From Phycicoccus endophyticus (GTDB lineage: Bacteria > Actinomycetota > Actinomycetes > Actinomycetales > Dermatophilaceae): DNA of 64,000 bases. Under the pieces are notes generated by a model, which was not told the DNA's origin, ran no database searches, and saw only the letters and a program-made list of their open reading frames with translations. How positions within the stretch are numbered: position 1 is the stretch's first letter; every line of letters starts with the position of its first letter. Of this stretch, positions 1 to 8,185 are shown one piece after another. The position numbers were made by a program, and so were the translations under genes. The DNA lies in assembly GCF_011326735.1 (NCBI RefSeq), contig NZ_JAANCN010000004.1:1-64000 (forward strand), written 5' to 3'.

Positions 1-360
1 CCGCGGCCGGGGTGGCCTGCGCGGCGGGCGCCTGCGGGGCCGGGGTCGGCTCGGTGGGGGCCGCCGGCGACGGGGCGGGCGGGGTGGGCTCGGCCGGTGC
101 CTCGGGGGCCGGTGCCGGGGTGGCCTCGACGGCGGGTGCCGGCTTCGGGGCCGGGGCCTTCTTCGCCGGGGCCTTCTTCGCCGGCGCCTGGGGCTTCTCG
201 GCGGCCGGGAACTTCTCGTTGTAGCGCCGGACGACCGGGGCCTCGATCGTCGAGCTGGCGCTCTTGACGTACTCACCCATGGCGTTGAGGCGCTCGAGGA
301 CGACCTTGCTGGTCTCCCCGCGCTCCTTCGCGAGTGCGCTCACACGGACTTTCGACACAT
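1..360 (-). CDS. infB: Translation initiation factor IF-2, N-terminal part (cut by window edge)
   Basis: Starts [12 protein letters not shown], the classic IF-2 N-terminal helix-turn-helix opening, from an ATG at 360. Only about 120 residues lie in the window, and the rest (GTPase and fMet-tRNA binding domains) runs off the left edge. After residue 55 the sequence becomes an Ala/Pro/Lys-rich linker with PAKKAPAKK repeats followed by Pro-Ala-Glu-Thr stretches, typical of the long disordered N-terminal region of actinobacterial IF-2. It lies last in the rimP-nusA-ylxR-infB series, the standard order. The function (GTP-dependent delivery of initiator tRNA to the 30S subunit) follows from the family. 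Confidence 0.93.
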
Positions 361-453
361 CTCTCCTGTCCAGGTCCGTGCCGGGGTGGCGCGGACCGTC
401 GTTACTGCTGGGGGGTGCTCATCGCTGAGTACTCATCGGGTGCTCATCGCGTG

Positions 454-789
454 TCAAACCCGCTTCCGGTTCTCGTGCATCTGTGACGGTTGTCCCTGCG
501 CGAGGCTCTCGACCCACCGGGCCACCTGTGTGGTGTCCGGGCCGGCCGCGGATCGCAGCGCACGCCCGAACGCCCGACGGCGGACGGCGAGGTCGAGACA
601 CGAGACGCTCGGGTGCAGCCAGGCGCCGCGCCCCGGGCGACGGCGCCCGGGGTCGGGGACGACGGCGGGGCCGTGCTCCCCCTGCCCGAGAACCACTCGC
701 AGGAGTGCCGACCGGCTATCCGTCCGACGGCACCCGATGCACGTACGCAGCGGGCCCGGCGGCCGGGGTCCAGTCCGGTCGGTCGCCAC
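454..789 (-). CDS. ylxR: YlxR family RNA-binding protein
   Basis: The product is 111 residues if started at the GTG at 789, which lies 11 bp after the nusA stop. An ATG at 882 would add 31 residues but overlap nusA by about 80 bp, so I prefer 789. The diagnostic YlxR (DUF448) motif RTCIGCR is near residue 15 and is followed by a basic stretch (AVRRRAFGRAL) fitting nucleic-acid binding. YlxR proteins sit between nusA and infB throughout bacteria and have been linked to RNA binding and to RNase P regulation. The exact role here is not visible from sequence. The C-terminus QMHENRKRV is strongly basic. Confidence 0.85.
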   Translation of the reverse strand: MATDRTGPRPPGPLRTCIGCRRTDSRSALLRVVLGQGEHGPAVVPDPGRRRPGRGAWLHPSVSCLDLAVRRRAFGRALRSAAGPDTTQVARWVESLAQGQPSQMHENRKRV

Positions 790-800
790 GAGTCTACCGC

Positions 801-1865
801 CTAGGCAGGCTCGGGTGGGTCGGCGGGGCTCGCCGTCGTCGACTCCCCGGGCTGGGTGTCGGGCCGGATGTCGATCCGCCACCCGGTGAGCTTGGCCGCG
901 AGCCGGGCGTTCTGGCCCTCCCGGCCGATCGCGAGGGAGAGCTGGTAGTCGGGGACGATGACACGGGCCGCGCGCAGCGTCGGGTCGACGACCTCGACCG
1001 AGGAGACCCGGGCGGGCGAGAGGGCGGCCGCGATGAACTCGCTCGGCTCGCTGCTCCAGTCGACGATGTCGATCTTCTCCCCCTGCAGCTCGGCCATCAC
1101 CGCCCGCACCCGGCTGCCCATGGGCCCGATGCAGGCGCCCTTGGCGTTGAGCCCGGGGACGGTCGAGTGCACGGCGATCTTCGTGCGGTGGCCGGCCTCG
1201 CGGGCCAGGGCCGCGATCTCGACGCTGCCGTCCGCGATCTCGGGCACCTCGAGGGCGAACAGCTTGCGCACGAGGTTGGGGTGGGTGCGCGAGAGGCCGA
1301 TCTGCGGGCCGCGCAGGCCCCGCTTGACGGACACGACGAAGGTGCGCAGCCGCTGCCCGTGCTGGTAGGTCTCGCCGGGCACCTGCTCGGCCGCCGGGAG
1401 GATGCCCTCGACGGCCCCGAAGTCGACGGTGACGTGCCGAGGGTCGGGGCTCTGCTGGACGATGCCGGCGACGATGTCGCCCTCGCGTCCCTTGAAGTCC
1501 CCGAGGATGGCGTCGTCCTCGATGTCGCGCATCCGCTGGACGATGACCTGGCGCGCGGTGGCGGCGGCGACCCGCCCGAAGCCGCTCGGGGTGTCGTCGA
1601 ACTCGGGGCCGAGCTCGCGCCGCGGGCGGGCCGGGTTGCCCTCGTCGTCGACCTCGCCCTCCTCCGGCTCGACCTCGTTCTCCTCACGGGCCCAGATGAC
1701 GACGTGGCCCGTCGTGCGGTCCAGCTCGGCGCGGGCGCTGCGGTAGTGCCCCTCGGTGCGCTGGTAGGCCAGCAGGAGGGCCTGCTCGATCGCCGGCACG
1801 ATGACGTCCAGGGGGATCCCGCGCTCCCGCTCCAGGGCGCGCAGGGCGGCGAGGTCGATGTCCAC
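801..1865 (-). CDS. nusA: Transcription termination/antitermination factor NusA
   Basis: The product is 354 residues, the short actinobacterial form without the C-terminal acidic repeats of the E. coli protein. Domain order: N-terminal RNA-polymerase-binding domain ([20 protein letters not shown]), S1 domain around residues 130-200 ([13 protein letters not shown]), then two KH domains including the [10 protein letters not shown] and [17 protein letters not shown] loops. It binds RNA polymerase and nascent RNA and modulates pausing and termination. It begins 3 bp after the rimP stop, so the two are almost certainly cotranscribed, with ylxR and infB following. Confidence 0.96.
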   Translation of the reverse strand: MDIDLAALRALERERGIPLDVIVPAIEQALLLAYQRTEGHYRSARAELDRTTGHVVIWAREENEVEPEEGEVDDEGNPARPRRELGPEFDDTPSGFGRVAAATARQVIVQRMRDIEDDAILGDFKGREGDIVAGIVQQSPDPRHVTVDFGAVEGILPAAEQVPGETYQHGQRLRTFVVSVKRGLRGPQIGLSRTHPNLVRKLFALEVPEIADGSVEIAALAREAGHRTKIAVHSTVPGLNAKGACIGPMGSRVRAVMAELQGEKIDIVDWSSEPSEFIAAALSPARVSSVEVVDPTLRAARVIVPDYQLSLAIGREGQNARLAAKLTGWRIDIRPDTQPGESTTASPADPPEPA

Positions 1866-1868
1866 CGG

Positions 1869-2372
1869 TCAGCTCTCCTTCTCGTCGTCGGGCCGCGAGA
1901 ACTCGACCTGCACGCTGGCCCGGTCGACGTCGGCGTAGGCGAGGGTCTCGGGGACCCCGCCCGCGGGCTCCAGGGTGACCCCCCGACGGTCGGCCGCGGT
2001 GAGCCGGCCGGTGCGCTCGCCGCCGGCCGTGGCCACGGTGACCAGCCGGCCGACGTTGCGCTGGAAGTGCCGCGGCGCGGTGAGTGGCCGGCCGACACCC
2101 GCCGAGGAGACCTCGAGGGTGTAGGGCGACTCACCGAGGACCCCCGACGCCTCGAGAGCGTCCTCGACGACCCGGGTGGCCGCGGCGACCTCGTCGAGCG
2201 AGAGCGGAGGCGTGGGGGTGCTCACGCTCTCGACGTCACCGAGGTCGCGGTCGAGGAGCACCCGGACGACGCGTCGCCTGCCCGCCGGGGTCACCGTGAC
2301 GTCCTCGAGGACGAGCTCGCCGCCGGCCAGGCCCTCCTCGAGGACGGGCCGGATGCGGTCCGCGGTCGCCAT
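1869..2372 (-). CDS. rimP: Ribosome maturation factor RimP
   Basis: The product is 167 residues, the usual RimP length. The start ATG at 2372 has a GAGAGGAGC Shine-Dalgarno sequence about 7 nt upstream. Family features: [15 protein letters not shown] in the N-terminal domain, then the conserved [14 protein letters not shown] segment before the C-terminal SH3-like domain. RimP binds the 30S subunit and helps its late maturation. It heads the rimP-nusA-ylxR-infB operon. The divergent DUF4439 gene begins 100 bp away, so the operon promoter should lie in 2373-2472. Confidence 0.93.
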   Translation of the reverse strand: MATADRIRPVLEEGLAGGELVLEDVTVTPAGRRRVVRVLLDRDLGDVESVSTPTPPLSLDEVAAATRVVEDALEASGVLGESPYTLEVSSAGVGRPLTAPRHFQRNVGRLVTVATAGGERTGRLTAADRRGVTLEPAGGVPETLAYADVDRASVQVEFSRPDDEKES

Positions 2373-2472
2373 GGCGGTGCTCCTCTCGCTGTGCAGTTCT
2401 CGTGCCGGCGGCTGCCGAGCACCCCACTGTAGGCCCCGGGGACGCCCGGCCGCACCGTGGGATGATGACGCC

Positions 2473-3399
2473 GTGCCGGGCCAGGACCACCGGCGCCGCA
2501 CGCCGCGGCGCCTCCTCCTCGTCGGGGCGGGGGCGGCGCTCCTCGCCCCGCTGTCCGGGTGCCGTGTCCGGCTCGAGGACGACGCGCCACGGGTCCCCCT
2601 CCTGCCCTCCCGGACGCCGGTGCCCGAGGAGGAGCGGCTCACGGCCCTCTCCCGCGGGTGCCAGCGGCTCGCGGCACTGGCCGACGGCCTCGGCGGGACG
2701 CTCGGGGCGCAGCTCACGGTGGCCCACCGGCGCCAGCACACCGTCGTGCGCACCGCGCTGCTCGCCGCCGGCGTCCCGGCGGACACCCTCGACCTCGACC
2801 CGGGTGCCGGGTCCTCGAGCCAGGCGCCGGACGGCCCGCGGGCGGTGCTCGCCCGGGCCGAGGCTGCCGGGACCGCCACCGCCGCCCGCTTCGCCGAGGT
2901 CGACGAGGACCTGCGGGTCCCCCTCGCGTCCCTGCACGCCCAGCGGTACGCCGCCGCCACGCTGCTCGGGGCGAGCCCCCGGGCCGACGGCGAGCCGGTC
3001 GACGCCGACGTCGTCGACGACCTCGGGCGGGCGGTGGAGACCTCCGCCTACCTGCTCGAGGTGGCCGGCGCGCGCTCGAGCGGTGCCGCGCGCCGCCGGG
3101 CGGCGCTGACGGTCCGGGCCCTGCGCCGCCTGCGCACCGACCTCGCCACCGGGCGTGAGCCGGCCGAGCCGGTGCTCGGGGTCCCCCTCCCCTACCGGGT
3201 CCGCACCGACGCCGACGCCTCCAGGCTGGCCGCCGACACCCTGAGCGACCTGCGGGCCACGATCGGGCAGGCCGCCCCGCGGCTGCTCGCCACCGACCCC
3301 GCCTCCGGGGCGGCCGCCGTGACCCGGTGGCTCGGCACCGCCGAAGCCGAGGCCCACCGCTGGGGCGTGCCGCTCGAGCCGTTCCCCGGGCTGTCGTGA
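2473..3399 (+). CDS. DUF4439 ferritin-like lipoprotein
   Basis: The product is 308 residues from a GTG at 2473. The N-terminus RRRTPRRLLLVGAGAALLAPLSGC has paired arginines, a hydrophobic core and a lipobox (LSGC), so it is probably an exported lipoprotein, possibly through Tat. The rest is alpha-helical and Ala/Arg-rich. The segment from about residue 170 (AYLLEVAGARSS) to the end resembles the ferritin-like DUF4439 domain, which in actinobacteria is often divergent from rimP, as here. I cannot identify metal ligands with confidence, so an oxidoreductase or storage role is not claimed. Its stop overlaps the GTG of the kinase gene by 3 nt. Confidence 0.7.
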   Translation: MPGQDHRRRTPRRLLLVGAGAALLAPLSGCRVRLEDDAPRVPLLPSRTPVPEEERLTALSRGCQRLAALADGLGGTLGAQLTVAHRRQHTVVRTALLAAGVPADTLDLDPGAGSSSQAPDGPRAVLARAEAAGTATAARFAEVDEDLRVPLASLHAQRYAAATLLGASPRADGEPVDADVVDDLGRAVETSAYLLEVAGARSSGAARRRAALTVRALRRLRTDLATGREPAEPVLGVPLPYRVRTDADASRLAADTLSDLRATIGQAAPRLLATDPASGAAAVTRWLGTAEAEAHRWGVPLEPFPGLS

Positions 3400-4292
3400 G
3401 CAGCCTGTCCCTGCCGCCGGCCTGGACCGCCCGGGTGTCCGGCTACCCCCCGGACGGCGGCCCGAGCGGAGCGGAGTGGCTCACCCGCGTCCCCCGGCTC
3501 GTCGACGAGGCCCTCGAGCGCTGGGACCTCACCCGGGAGGAGGGCCTGCTCGGCTCCGGGTGGAGCGCCCTGGTCCTGCCGGTCCGGCGCGGCGGGGAAC
3601 CGCTCGCGCTCAAGGTGGTCTGGCCGCACCCGGAGGCCGAGCACGAGCCGCTGGCCCTGCGCACCTGGGCCGGGCAGGGCGCGGTGCGGCTCGTCGCCGC
3701 CCTGCCGTCGGCGGGTCTGCTGCTCCTCGAGCGGCTCGAGGCCGAGGACCTGAGGACGACGTGGGACGAGGAGGCGTGCGAGGTCGTCGGCGGCCTGCTG
3801 CGCCGGCTGCACGTCCCGGCACCGCCGCAGCTGCCGCGGATCGCCGGCTACCTCGGGCCGCACCTGGAGCGGATGGCCGCCCGTCCCGCCGTCCCCGGGC
3901 GCGTCGTCACCCGGACGCTCGGGCTGGCCCGCGAGCTGCTCGACGACGACCCCGGCCTGCTCCTGCACACCGACCTGCACTACGAGAACGTCCTGCGCTC
4001 GCCCGAGCACGGCTGGACCGCCATCGACCCCAAGCCGGTCGCCGGGCACCCCGGCTTCGACCTGTGGCCGATGCTGCGCAACCGCTGCGACGAGCTCGGC
4101 ACGGGCCGGGCCCTGCGGTGGTCGCTGCGCCGCCGGCTGTCGGTCCTGGCCGAGGCGGCCGGCATCGACGTCGAGACCGCTCGCGCCTGGACCCTGCTGC
4201 GAGCCGGCGTCGAGGTGAGCTGGGCGAGCGTCGTCGAGGGCGAGGAGGCGCTCACGACGTGCATCGCGCTGCACAAGGCCCTCGAGGACTGA
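3396..4292 (+). CDS. Aminoglycoside/hydroxyurea-type small-molecule phosphotransferase
   Basis: The product is 298 residues, using the GTG at 3396 that overlaps the upstream stop (GTGA). An ATG at 3327 would overlap more and is less likely. Kinase-fold signatures: ALKVVWPH (ATP-binding lysine), [12 protein letters not shown] (catalytic H-x-D-L-H-x-x-N loop, about residue 200) and [17 protein letters not shown] (metal-binding DPK). This pattern matches the APH(6)/hydroxyurea kinase family. Chromosomal copies in soil actinobacteria need not confer resistance, and no resistance cassette surrounds it, so the substrate is unknown. Confidence 0.8.
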   Translation: MSSLSLPPAWTARVSGYPPDGGPSGAEWLTRVPRLVDEALERWDLTREEGLLGSGWSALVLPVRRGGEPLALKVVWPHPEAEHEPLALRTWAGQGAVRLVAALPSAGLLLLERLEAEDLRTTWDEEACEVVGGLLRRLHVPAPPQLPRIAGYLGPHLERMAARPAVPGRVVTRTLGLARELLDDDPGLLLHTDLHYENVLRSPEHGWTAIDPKPVAGHPGFDLWPMLRNRCDELGTGRALRWSLRRRLSVLAEAAGIDVETARAWTLLRAGVEVSWASVVEGEEALTTCIALHKALED

Positions 4293-4320
4293 CCCGCGGC
4301 TCGGCACCTACCGTGGGGTG

Positions 4321-6309
4321 ATGGCGAACCGGCTCGCGGCATCCCGCTCTCCCTACCTGCTCCAGCACGCCGACAACCCCGTCGACTGGTGGGAGTGGGG
4401 GCCCGAGGCCTTCGCCGAGGCCCGGCGCCGGGACGTCCCGGTCCTGCTGTCCGTCGGCTACTCGGCCTGCCACTGGTGCCACGTCATGGCGCACGAGTCG
4501 TTCGAGGACGAGGAGGTGGCCGAGGTCGTCAACGCGCACTACGTCGCGGTCAAGGTCGACCGGGAGGAGCGCCCGGACGTCGACGCCGTCTACATGGCGG
4601 CCACGACCGCGCTCACCGGCCAGGGCGGGTGGCCGATGACCTGCCTGCTCACCCCGGAGGGCGACCCGTTCTTCGCCGGCACCTACCTGCCGCGCACGCA
4701 CCTGCTCGGCCTGCTCGCGAACGCCACGCAGGTGTGGCAGGACCGGCGCGCGGAGGTGCTCGCCTCGGGCGCGCACGTGGCGGCTCGGCTGCGGGAGGTC
4801 ACCGGCCCGCCACCGGCGACGCCGCTGCCGGCCGAGGCCCTCGACCGCGCCGCCACGCGGCTGCGCACGGACTACGACGAGGCTCGCGGCGGGTTCGGCG
4901 GCGCCCCGAAGTTCCCTCCGTCGATGGTCCTGGAGTTCCTGCTGCGCCACCACGCCCGCACCGGCTCGCCGGACGCGCTCGCCATGGCGCGGGGCACCTG
5001 CACGGCGATGGCCCGGGGCGGCCTCTACGACCAGCTCGCGGGCGGGTTCGCGCGCTACTGCGTCGACGCCGAGTGGGTGGTCCCCCATTTCGAGAAGATG
5101 CTCTACGACAACGCCCTGCTCGTGCGGGCGTACGCACACCTGTGGCGGGCCACCGCAGACCCGCTCGCGCGCCGCGTGGCACTGGAGAGCGCCGACTTCC
5201 TGCGCCGCGACCTCGGGACACCCGAGGGTGCCTTCGCCTCGGCCCTCGATGCCGACACCGAGGCCGAGGGGGGTTCGCACGAGGGGCTGACCTACGTCTG
5301 GACCCCGGCCCAGCTCGTCGAGGTGCTGGGCCCCGAGGACGGCGCGCGGGCCGGCGCCCTCCTCTCGGTCACCGACGCCGGCACCGTCGAGCACGGTGCC
5401 TCCACGCTCCAGCTGCGCAGCGACCCCGAGGACGCCGACTGGTGGGCGGGTGTCCGCCGTCGTCTCCTCGCCGCCCGCCGGGCCCGCCCCCAGCCGGCGC
5501 GGGACGACAAGGTGGTCACCGGGTGGAACGGGCTGGCGGTCGCCGCGCTCGCCGATGCCGGGGCGCTGTTCGGGCGCAGGGACCTCGTCGAGGCCGCGGC
5601 CCGGGCGGCGAACCACGTCCTGGCCACCCACGACGTCGACGGTGTCCTGCGCCGGACCTCCCGGGCGGGCGCGGTGTCCTCCGCTCCGGCCGTGCTCGAG
5701 GACCACGGGGACCTGGCCGAGGGGCTGCTGGCCCTGCACCAGGCGACGGGCGAGGCGCGCTGGCTCACGGCCGCCGGTGACCTGCTCGACCGTGCGCTCG
5801 CCCGGTTCGTCGACGCACAGGGCACCGTCCACGACACCGCACACGACGCGCCCGCACTCCTCGCCCGCCCGGCGAACCGCAGCGACAACGCCGAGCCCTC
5901 GGGGGCCGCCGCCCTCGCCGGCGCGCTCGTCGGCTACGCCGCACTCACCGGCTCGCCCCGCCATCGGGAGGCCGCCGAGGGGGCGCTCGCCGCCTGCGGG
6001 GCGGTCGCGACGCGCGAGCCCCGGTTCGCCGGCTGGGCACTGGCCGTCGCGGAGGCGGTGGTCGCCGGCCCGCTCCAGGTGGCGGTCGCCGGGGAGGGAC
6101 CCGGCGCCGCGGCGCTGCTCGCCCGGGTGCGCGCGTCGTCCTCGCCCGGCCTGGTCCACGTCGCGGGGGCGCCGGACGCGCCCGGCGTCCCGCTGCTCGC
6201 CGGGCGGCCCCTGGTCGGCGGGGCCGCGGCGGCCTACGTCTGCCGCGGGTTCGTCTGCGAGCGCCCGGTCACCGAGGTCGCGGACCTCGACGCGGCGCTG
6301 CGGGGCTGA
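4321..6309 (+). CDS. DUF255 thioredoxin-domain protein (YyaL / SPATA20 family)
   Basis: The product is 662 residues from the ATG at 4321; a GTG directly before it at 4318 is an alternative start. The N-terminal thioredoxin-like domain carries [21 protein letters not shown] with its CxxC pair, followed by [10 protein letters not shown] and [13 protein letters not shown]. The C-terminal two thirds is an (alpha/alpha)6-barrel-like region with [16 protein letters not shown] and [14 protein letters not shown] segments typical of the family. The biochemical function is unsettled. It follows the kinase gene by 28 bp on the same strand and ends in a hairpin at 6322-6349. Confidence 0.88.
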   Translation: MANRLAASRSPYLLQHADNPVDWWEWGPEAFAEARRRDVPVLLSVGYSACHWCHVMAHESFEDEEVAEVVNAHYVAVKVDREERPDVDAVYMAATTALTGQGGWPMTCLLTPEGDPFFAGTYLPRTHLLGLLANATQVWQDRRAEVLASGAHVAARLREVTGPPPATPLPAEALDRAATRLRTDYDEARGGFGGAPKFPPSMVLEFLLRHHARTGSPDALAMARGTCTAMARGGLYDQLAGGFARYCVDAEWVVPHFEKMLYDNALLVRAYAHLWRATADPLARRVALESADFLRRDLGTPEGAFASALDADTEAEGGSHEGLTYVWTPAQLVEVLGPEDGARAGALLSVTDAGTVEHGASTLQLRSDPEDADWWAGVRRRLLAARRARPQPARDDKVVTGWNGLAVAALADAGALFGRRDLVEAAARAANHVLATHDVDGVLRRTSRAGAVSSAPAVLEDHGDLAEGLLALHQATGEARWLTAAGDLLDRALARFVDAQGTVHDTAHDAPALLARPANRSDNAEPSGAAALAGALVGYAALTGSPRHREAAEGALAACGAVATREPRFAGWALAVAEAVVAGPLQVAVAGEGPGAAALLARVRASSSPGLVHVAGAPDAPGVPLLAGRPLVGGAAAAYVCRGFVCERPVTEVADLDAALRG

Positions 6310-6321
6310 GCCCGGTGCCGC

Positions 6322-6349
6322 CCCACGGTGCGGGGCGGCTCACCGTGGG
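6322..6349. terminator. Hairpin terminator between convergent transcripts
   Basis: Perfect 9-bp arms (CCCACGGTG at 6322-6330 and CACCGTGGG at 6341-6349) with a 10-nt loop, 12 bp after the stop of the DUF255 gene. There is no T-tract on either strand, which is common for actinobacterial terminators. It could also end the minus-strand unit that appears to start near 6715. Confidence 0.6.
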
Positions 6350-6666
6350 ACGGCCCCGCGGACACCGGGAGGCGCAGAGGGGAAGTGACCGGCGCCGCGG
6401 CCCCGGTCACCGCCGTCCCGGCATCCGCCGACCCGCCCCGGTGCCGCGCGGGCGTCCGGGAACGGGCCGAGCGGGTACCTCCGCGCGTGGCGGAGGTCCC
6501 ACTGGGTCAGGACGGCGTGTCGTGCCCGGGAGTCGGCCCCGGGGACGGCAGGAGGCGCACGCCGGAGGAGGCGCCAGCGACCGGGCGCCGACGTGCGGCG
6601 CGGGCTGGGCGTCCGAGGAGGTCCGGGCCGGTCCGTGGACCCGTCCGGGCGGTGCGATGGACACAT
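6340..6666 (-). CDS. Doubtful small ORF (108 aa) behind a hairpin leader
   Basis: An open frame from ATG 6666 begins MCPSHRPDGS and is rich in Pro, Arg and Ser with no recognisable domain. Third-position G/C looks lower than in the neighbouring genes, so translation is uncertain. What supports it is context: 18 nt upstream is a hairpin almost identical in its loop to the one before the gene at 33928, whose product also begins Met-x-Pro-x-His. The stop codon lies next to the 6322-6349 hairpin. It may be a real small protein, a decayed paralogue, or a noncoding RNA of about 390 nt. Confidence 0.28.
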   Translation of the reverse strand: MCPSHRPDGSTDRPGPPRTPSPRRTSAPGRWRLLRRAPPAVPGADSRARHAVLTQWDLRHARRYPLGPFPDARAAPGRVGGCRDGGDRGRGAGHFPSAPPGVRGAVPR

Positions 6667-6795
6667 GGCACAGCCTGTGCTCGAGCCGGGTTCCCCTGCT
6701 GAAGCCCGACGGAACATGACGAATGTAGCAGCAGGGAGGGCCCGGTGGCAGGGCGCGAGCGCGGGACTGGACGCCGTCGGGGAACCCCTCGGGGC
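6350..6795. other. Gene-poor interval between convergent genes
   Basis: With the terminator this is a roughly 490-bp gap between the DUF255 gene and apbE. It holds no frame with convincing codon use. I see a possible minus-strand -10 hexamer TACATT (6727-6722), a hairpin at 6685-6710, an 8-bp inverted repeat CCCTGCTG/CAGCAGGG (6694-6701 and 6729-6736), and the doubtful small ORF. The base composition is close to the genome background. No tRNA or known structured RNA was recognised. Confidence 0.6.
6685..6710 (-). promoter_or_regulatory. Leader hairpin, copy A (loop CAGCAGGGG)
   Basis: Read on the minus strand, GUCGGG-(C)-UU pairs with AA-CCCGGC around a 9-nt loop CAGCAGGGG, with one bulged C and one G-U pair. 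The 14-mer TTCAGCAGGGGAAC (6703-6690) is identical to the one at 33889-33902. A -10-like TACATT lies 11 nt upstream and an ATG 18 nt downstream, so the hairpin would sit at the very 5' end of the transcript. This is probably a conserved 5'-UTR element; its function is unknown. Confidence 0.5.
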
Positions 6796-7575
6796 TCAGA
6801 GCACGACGAGCCGGTAGCCGGGGTCACGCTCGGCGAGCAGCCTCGCCGCCCGCCCCGGGTCGACCCATGCCGCCGTCGCCCACACGTCGGCCCAGGTCAG
6901 GTCGGGACCGACCACCGTGCACGAGCCGGCGCGCCGCACCGGGCGACCGGAGCGGGGGTCGAGGACGTGACCGCCGCGGGCGGACGCCCCGGAGGTGGCC
7001 ACGCCCCCGCGGCGCAGGGTGAGCACCTCGGCCACCCGGCCCGACCGGTACGGGTCCTGCACCCCGACCCGCCAGGGTGGGCCGTCCGCGGACGGACCGG
7101 GTCCGGCACCGACGACGACGTCGCCCCCGGCGCCGATGCTGTAGGAGATCTCGGGGACGACGTCGAGGTGGGCTGCCGCGCCGGCCACCGCCCACCCCTT
7201 GACGAGGCCGGTCGGGTCGAAGACGGTCCGCCCGCCGGTGCGCGAGCGCCACGCGCGGAACAGGCCGTCGGTGCGCTCCTCGGCCTCGAGGGCCAGCTCG
7301 GCCACGTCGGCCACCCAGGCATGGGCCGTGTCGGTCTCGCCGTGCTGGAGACGCAGCAGGTCGCTGTCGGCCCGCCAGGTGGACAGCACCGTCTCGACCC
7401 TCCGCAGGTGGGCGACGGCGCGGTCGACCGCCGCCTCGACGTCGGCCCGGCCCGGGTCGAGCGCCCGGACGTGCACGCTCACCGCGGTGCCCATGACGTG
7501 CTCGACCCAGGCGCGGCGGGCCAGCACGGGCGGTCGGGGCCCGGCCGACGTCACGGGGATCTCCAGGGTGCTCAT
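6796..7575 (-). CDS. apbE: FAD:protein FMN transferase (ApbE family)
   Basis: The product is 259 residues starting at ATG 7575 (MSTLEIPVTS), which overlaps the FMN-binding gene stop by 4 nt. ApbE hallmarks: HVMGTAVSVHV near residue 25, the FDPTGLVKGWAV segment, YSIGAGGDVVVG (flavin/metal-binding glycine loop) and GGVATSGASARGGHVLDPRSGRP. ApbE enzymes transfer FMN from FAD onto a Ser/Thr of a target protein. The obvious target is the adjacent FMN-binding protein, which carries the acceptor motif. No clear N-terminal signal peptide is visible, although many ApbE proteins act outside the membrane. Confidence 0.9.
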   Translation of the reverse strand: MSTLEIPVTSAGPRPPVLARRAWVEHVMGTAVSVHVRALDPGRADVEAAVDRAVAHLRRVETVLSTWRADSDLLRLQHGETDTAHAWVADVAELALEAEERTDGLFRAWRSRTGGRTVFDPTGLVKGWAVAGAAAHLDVVPEISYSIGAGGDVVVGAGPGPSADGPPWRVGVQDPYRSGRVAEVLTLRRGGVATSGASARGGHVLDPRSGRPVRRAGSCTVVGPDLTWADVWATAAWVDPGRAARLLAERDPGYRLVVL

Positions 7576-8165
7576 CGGCTCGCCTCGTCGATCGCCGACT
7601 GCAGCGACCCGAGGTAGCCCTGCGAGGTGAACGTCGCGCCCGAGACCATGTCGATGTCGGCACTCTGGGCCTGCACGGCCTCCGCGTTGAGGATAGGCAC
7701 CGCCGCGGCGTTGATCTCCTGGTCGCGGTGGTCGCTCCACGGAACCTGGGTGACGACCGAGGAGGTGATCTTCCCGCCGGAGACGGTGATCTTCACCTGG
7801 ACCGGCCCGTACCGGGTCTGGACCGCCTCGCCGGTGTACGTGCCGTCGGCGAGCCCGCCGGACGCCCCGCTCGCCGCGGACCCGGTGCCGGTGTCGCCCG
7901 AGGTGTCACCCGTCCCGGTACCGTCCGAGGCCGCGCCGGAGCCGTCCGACCCGGTGGTCGAGGAGCCGGTGGCGTCCGAGCCGGTGGCGTCCGAGCCGGT
8001 GGCGTCCGAGCCGGTTGCCGAGGAGTCCCCGGAGGTCGAGCCCGCGGCGCCGTTGGCGTCGGCGGCGACGGCGGTGCCGCCACCGGAGCCGGTCGAGGTG
8101 TGGTAGCTGAAGAGGAGGACGAGGGCCGAGACAGTGCTGAGCAGCCAGGTCGTGATCCGTCGCAT
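7572..8165 (-). CDS. Exported FMN-binding domain protein with Ser/Thr/Gly/Asp-rich linker
   Basis: The product is 197 residues. It has an N-terminal signal or membrane anchor (RRITTWLLSTVSALVLLFSYHTS), then a linker of about 70 residues rich in Gly, Ser, Asp and Thr containing three SDATG repeats. The C-terminal FMN_bind domain follows (DGTYTGEAVQTRYGPVQVKI... DMVSGATFTSQGYLGSL). SGATFTS contains the acceptor Thr for covalent FMN linkage by ApbE. The linker probably spans the cell wall so that the flavin domain can shuttle electrons outside the membrane. It lies between the membrane flavoprotein gene and apbE in one operon. Confidence 0.88.
   Translation of the reverse strand: MRRITTWLLSTVSALVLLFSYHTSTGSGGGTAVAADANGAAGSTSGDSSATGSDATGSDATGSDATGSSTTGSDGSGAASDGTGTGDTSGDTGTGSAASGASGGLADGTYTGEAVQTRYGPVQVKITVSGGKITSSVVTQVPWSDHRDQEINAAAVPILNAEAVQAQSADIDMVSGATFTSQGYLGSLQSAIDEASR
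7966..8010 (-). repeat. Tandem repeat, three 15-bp units
   Basis: Three exact copies of CCGGTGGCGTCCGAG (plus-strand reading) encode the repeated Ser-Asp-Ala-Thr-Gly of the FMN-binding protein linker, with a degenerate fourth copy following. Repeat number may vary between strains by slippage, changing linker length. Confidence 0.85.
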
Positions 8166-8185
8166 CGTGGGGTCCTTGAAAGGTC

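Noticed and set aside
454-882. ylxR start at ATG 882
   Set aside because: It would overlap nusA by about 80 bp and add 31 residues with no family similarity; GTG 789 just after the nusA stop fits better.
483-2432. A 649-codon plus-strand frame over nusA and rimP
   Set aside because: Antisense shadow of recognised genes with no family similarity.
3396-4292. Acquired aminoglycoside resistance gene
   Set aside because: It has the kinase family motifs but the same base composition as its neighbours, overlaps a core gene and has no mobile-element context, so it is more likely a housekeeping paralogue.
7966-8010. CRISPR-like array
   Set aside because: The repeats are 15-bp in-frame coding repeats without spacers.
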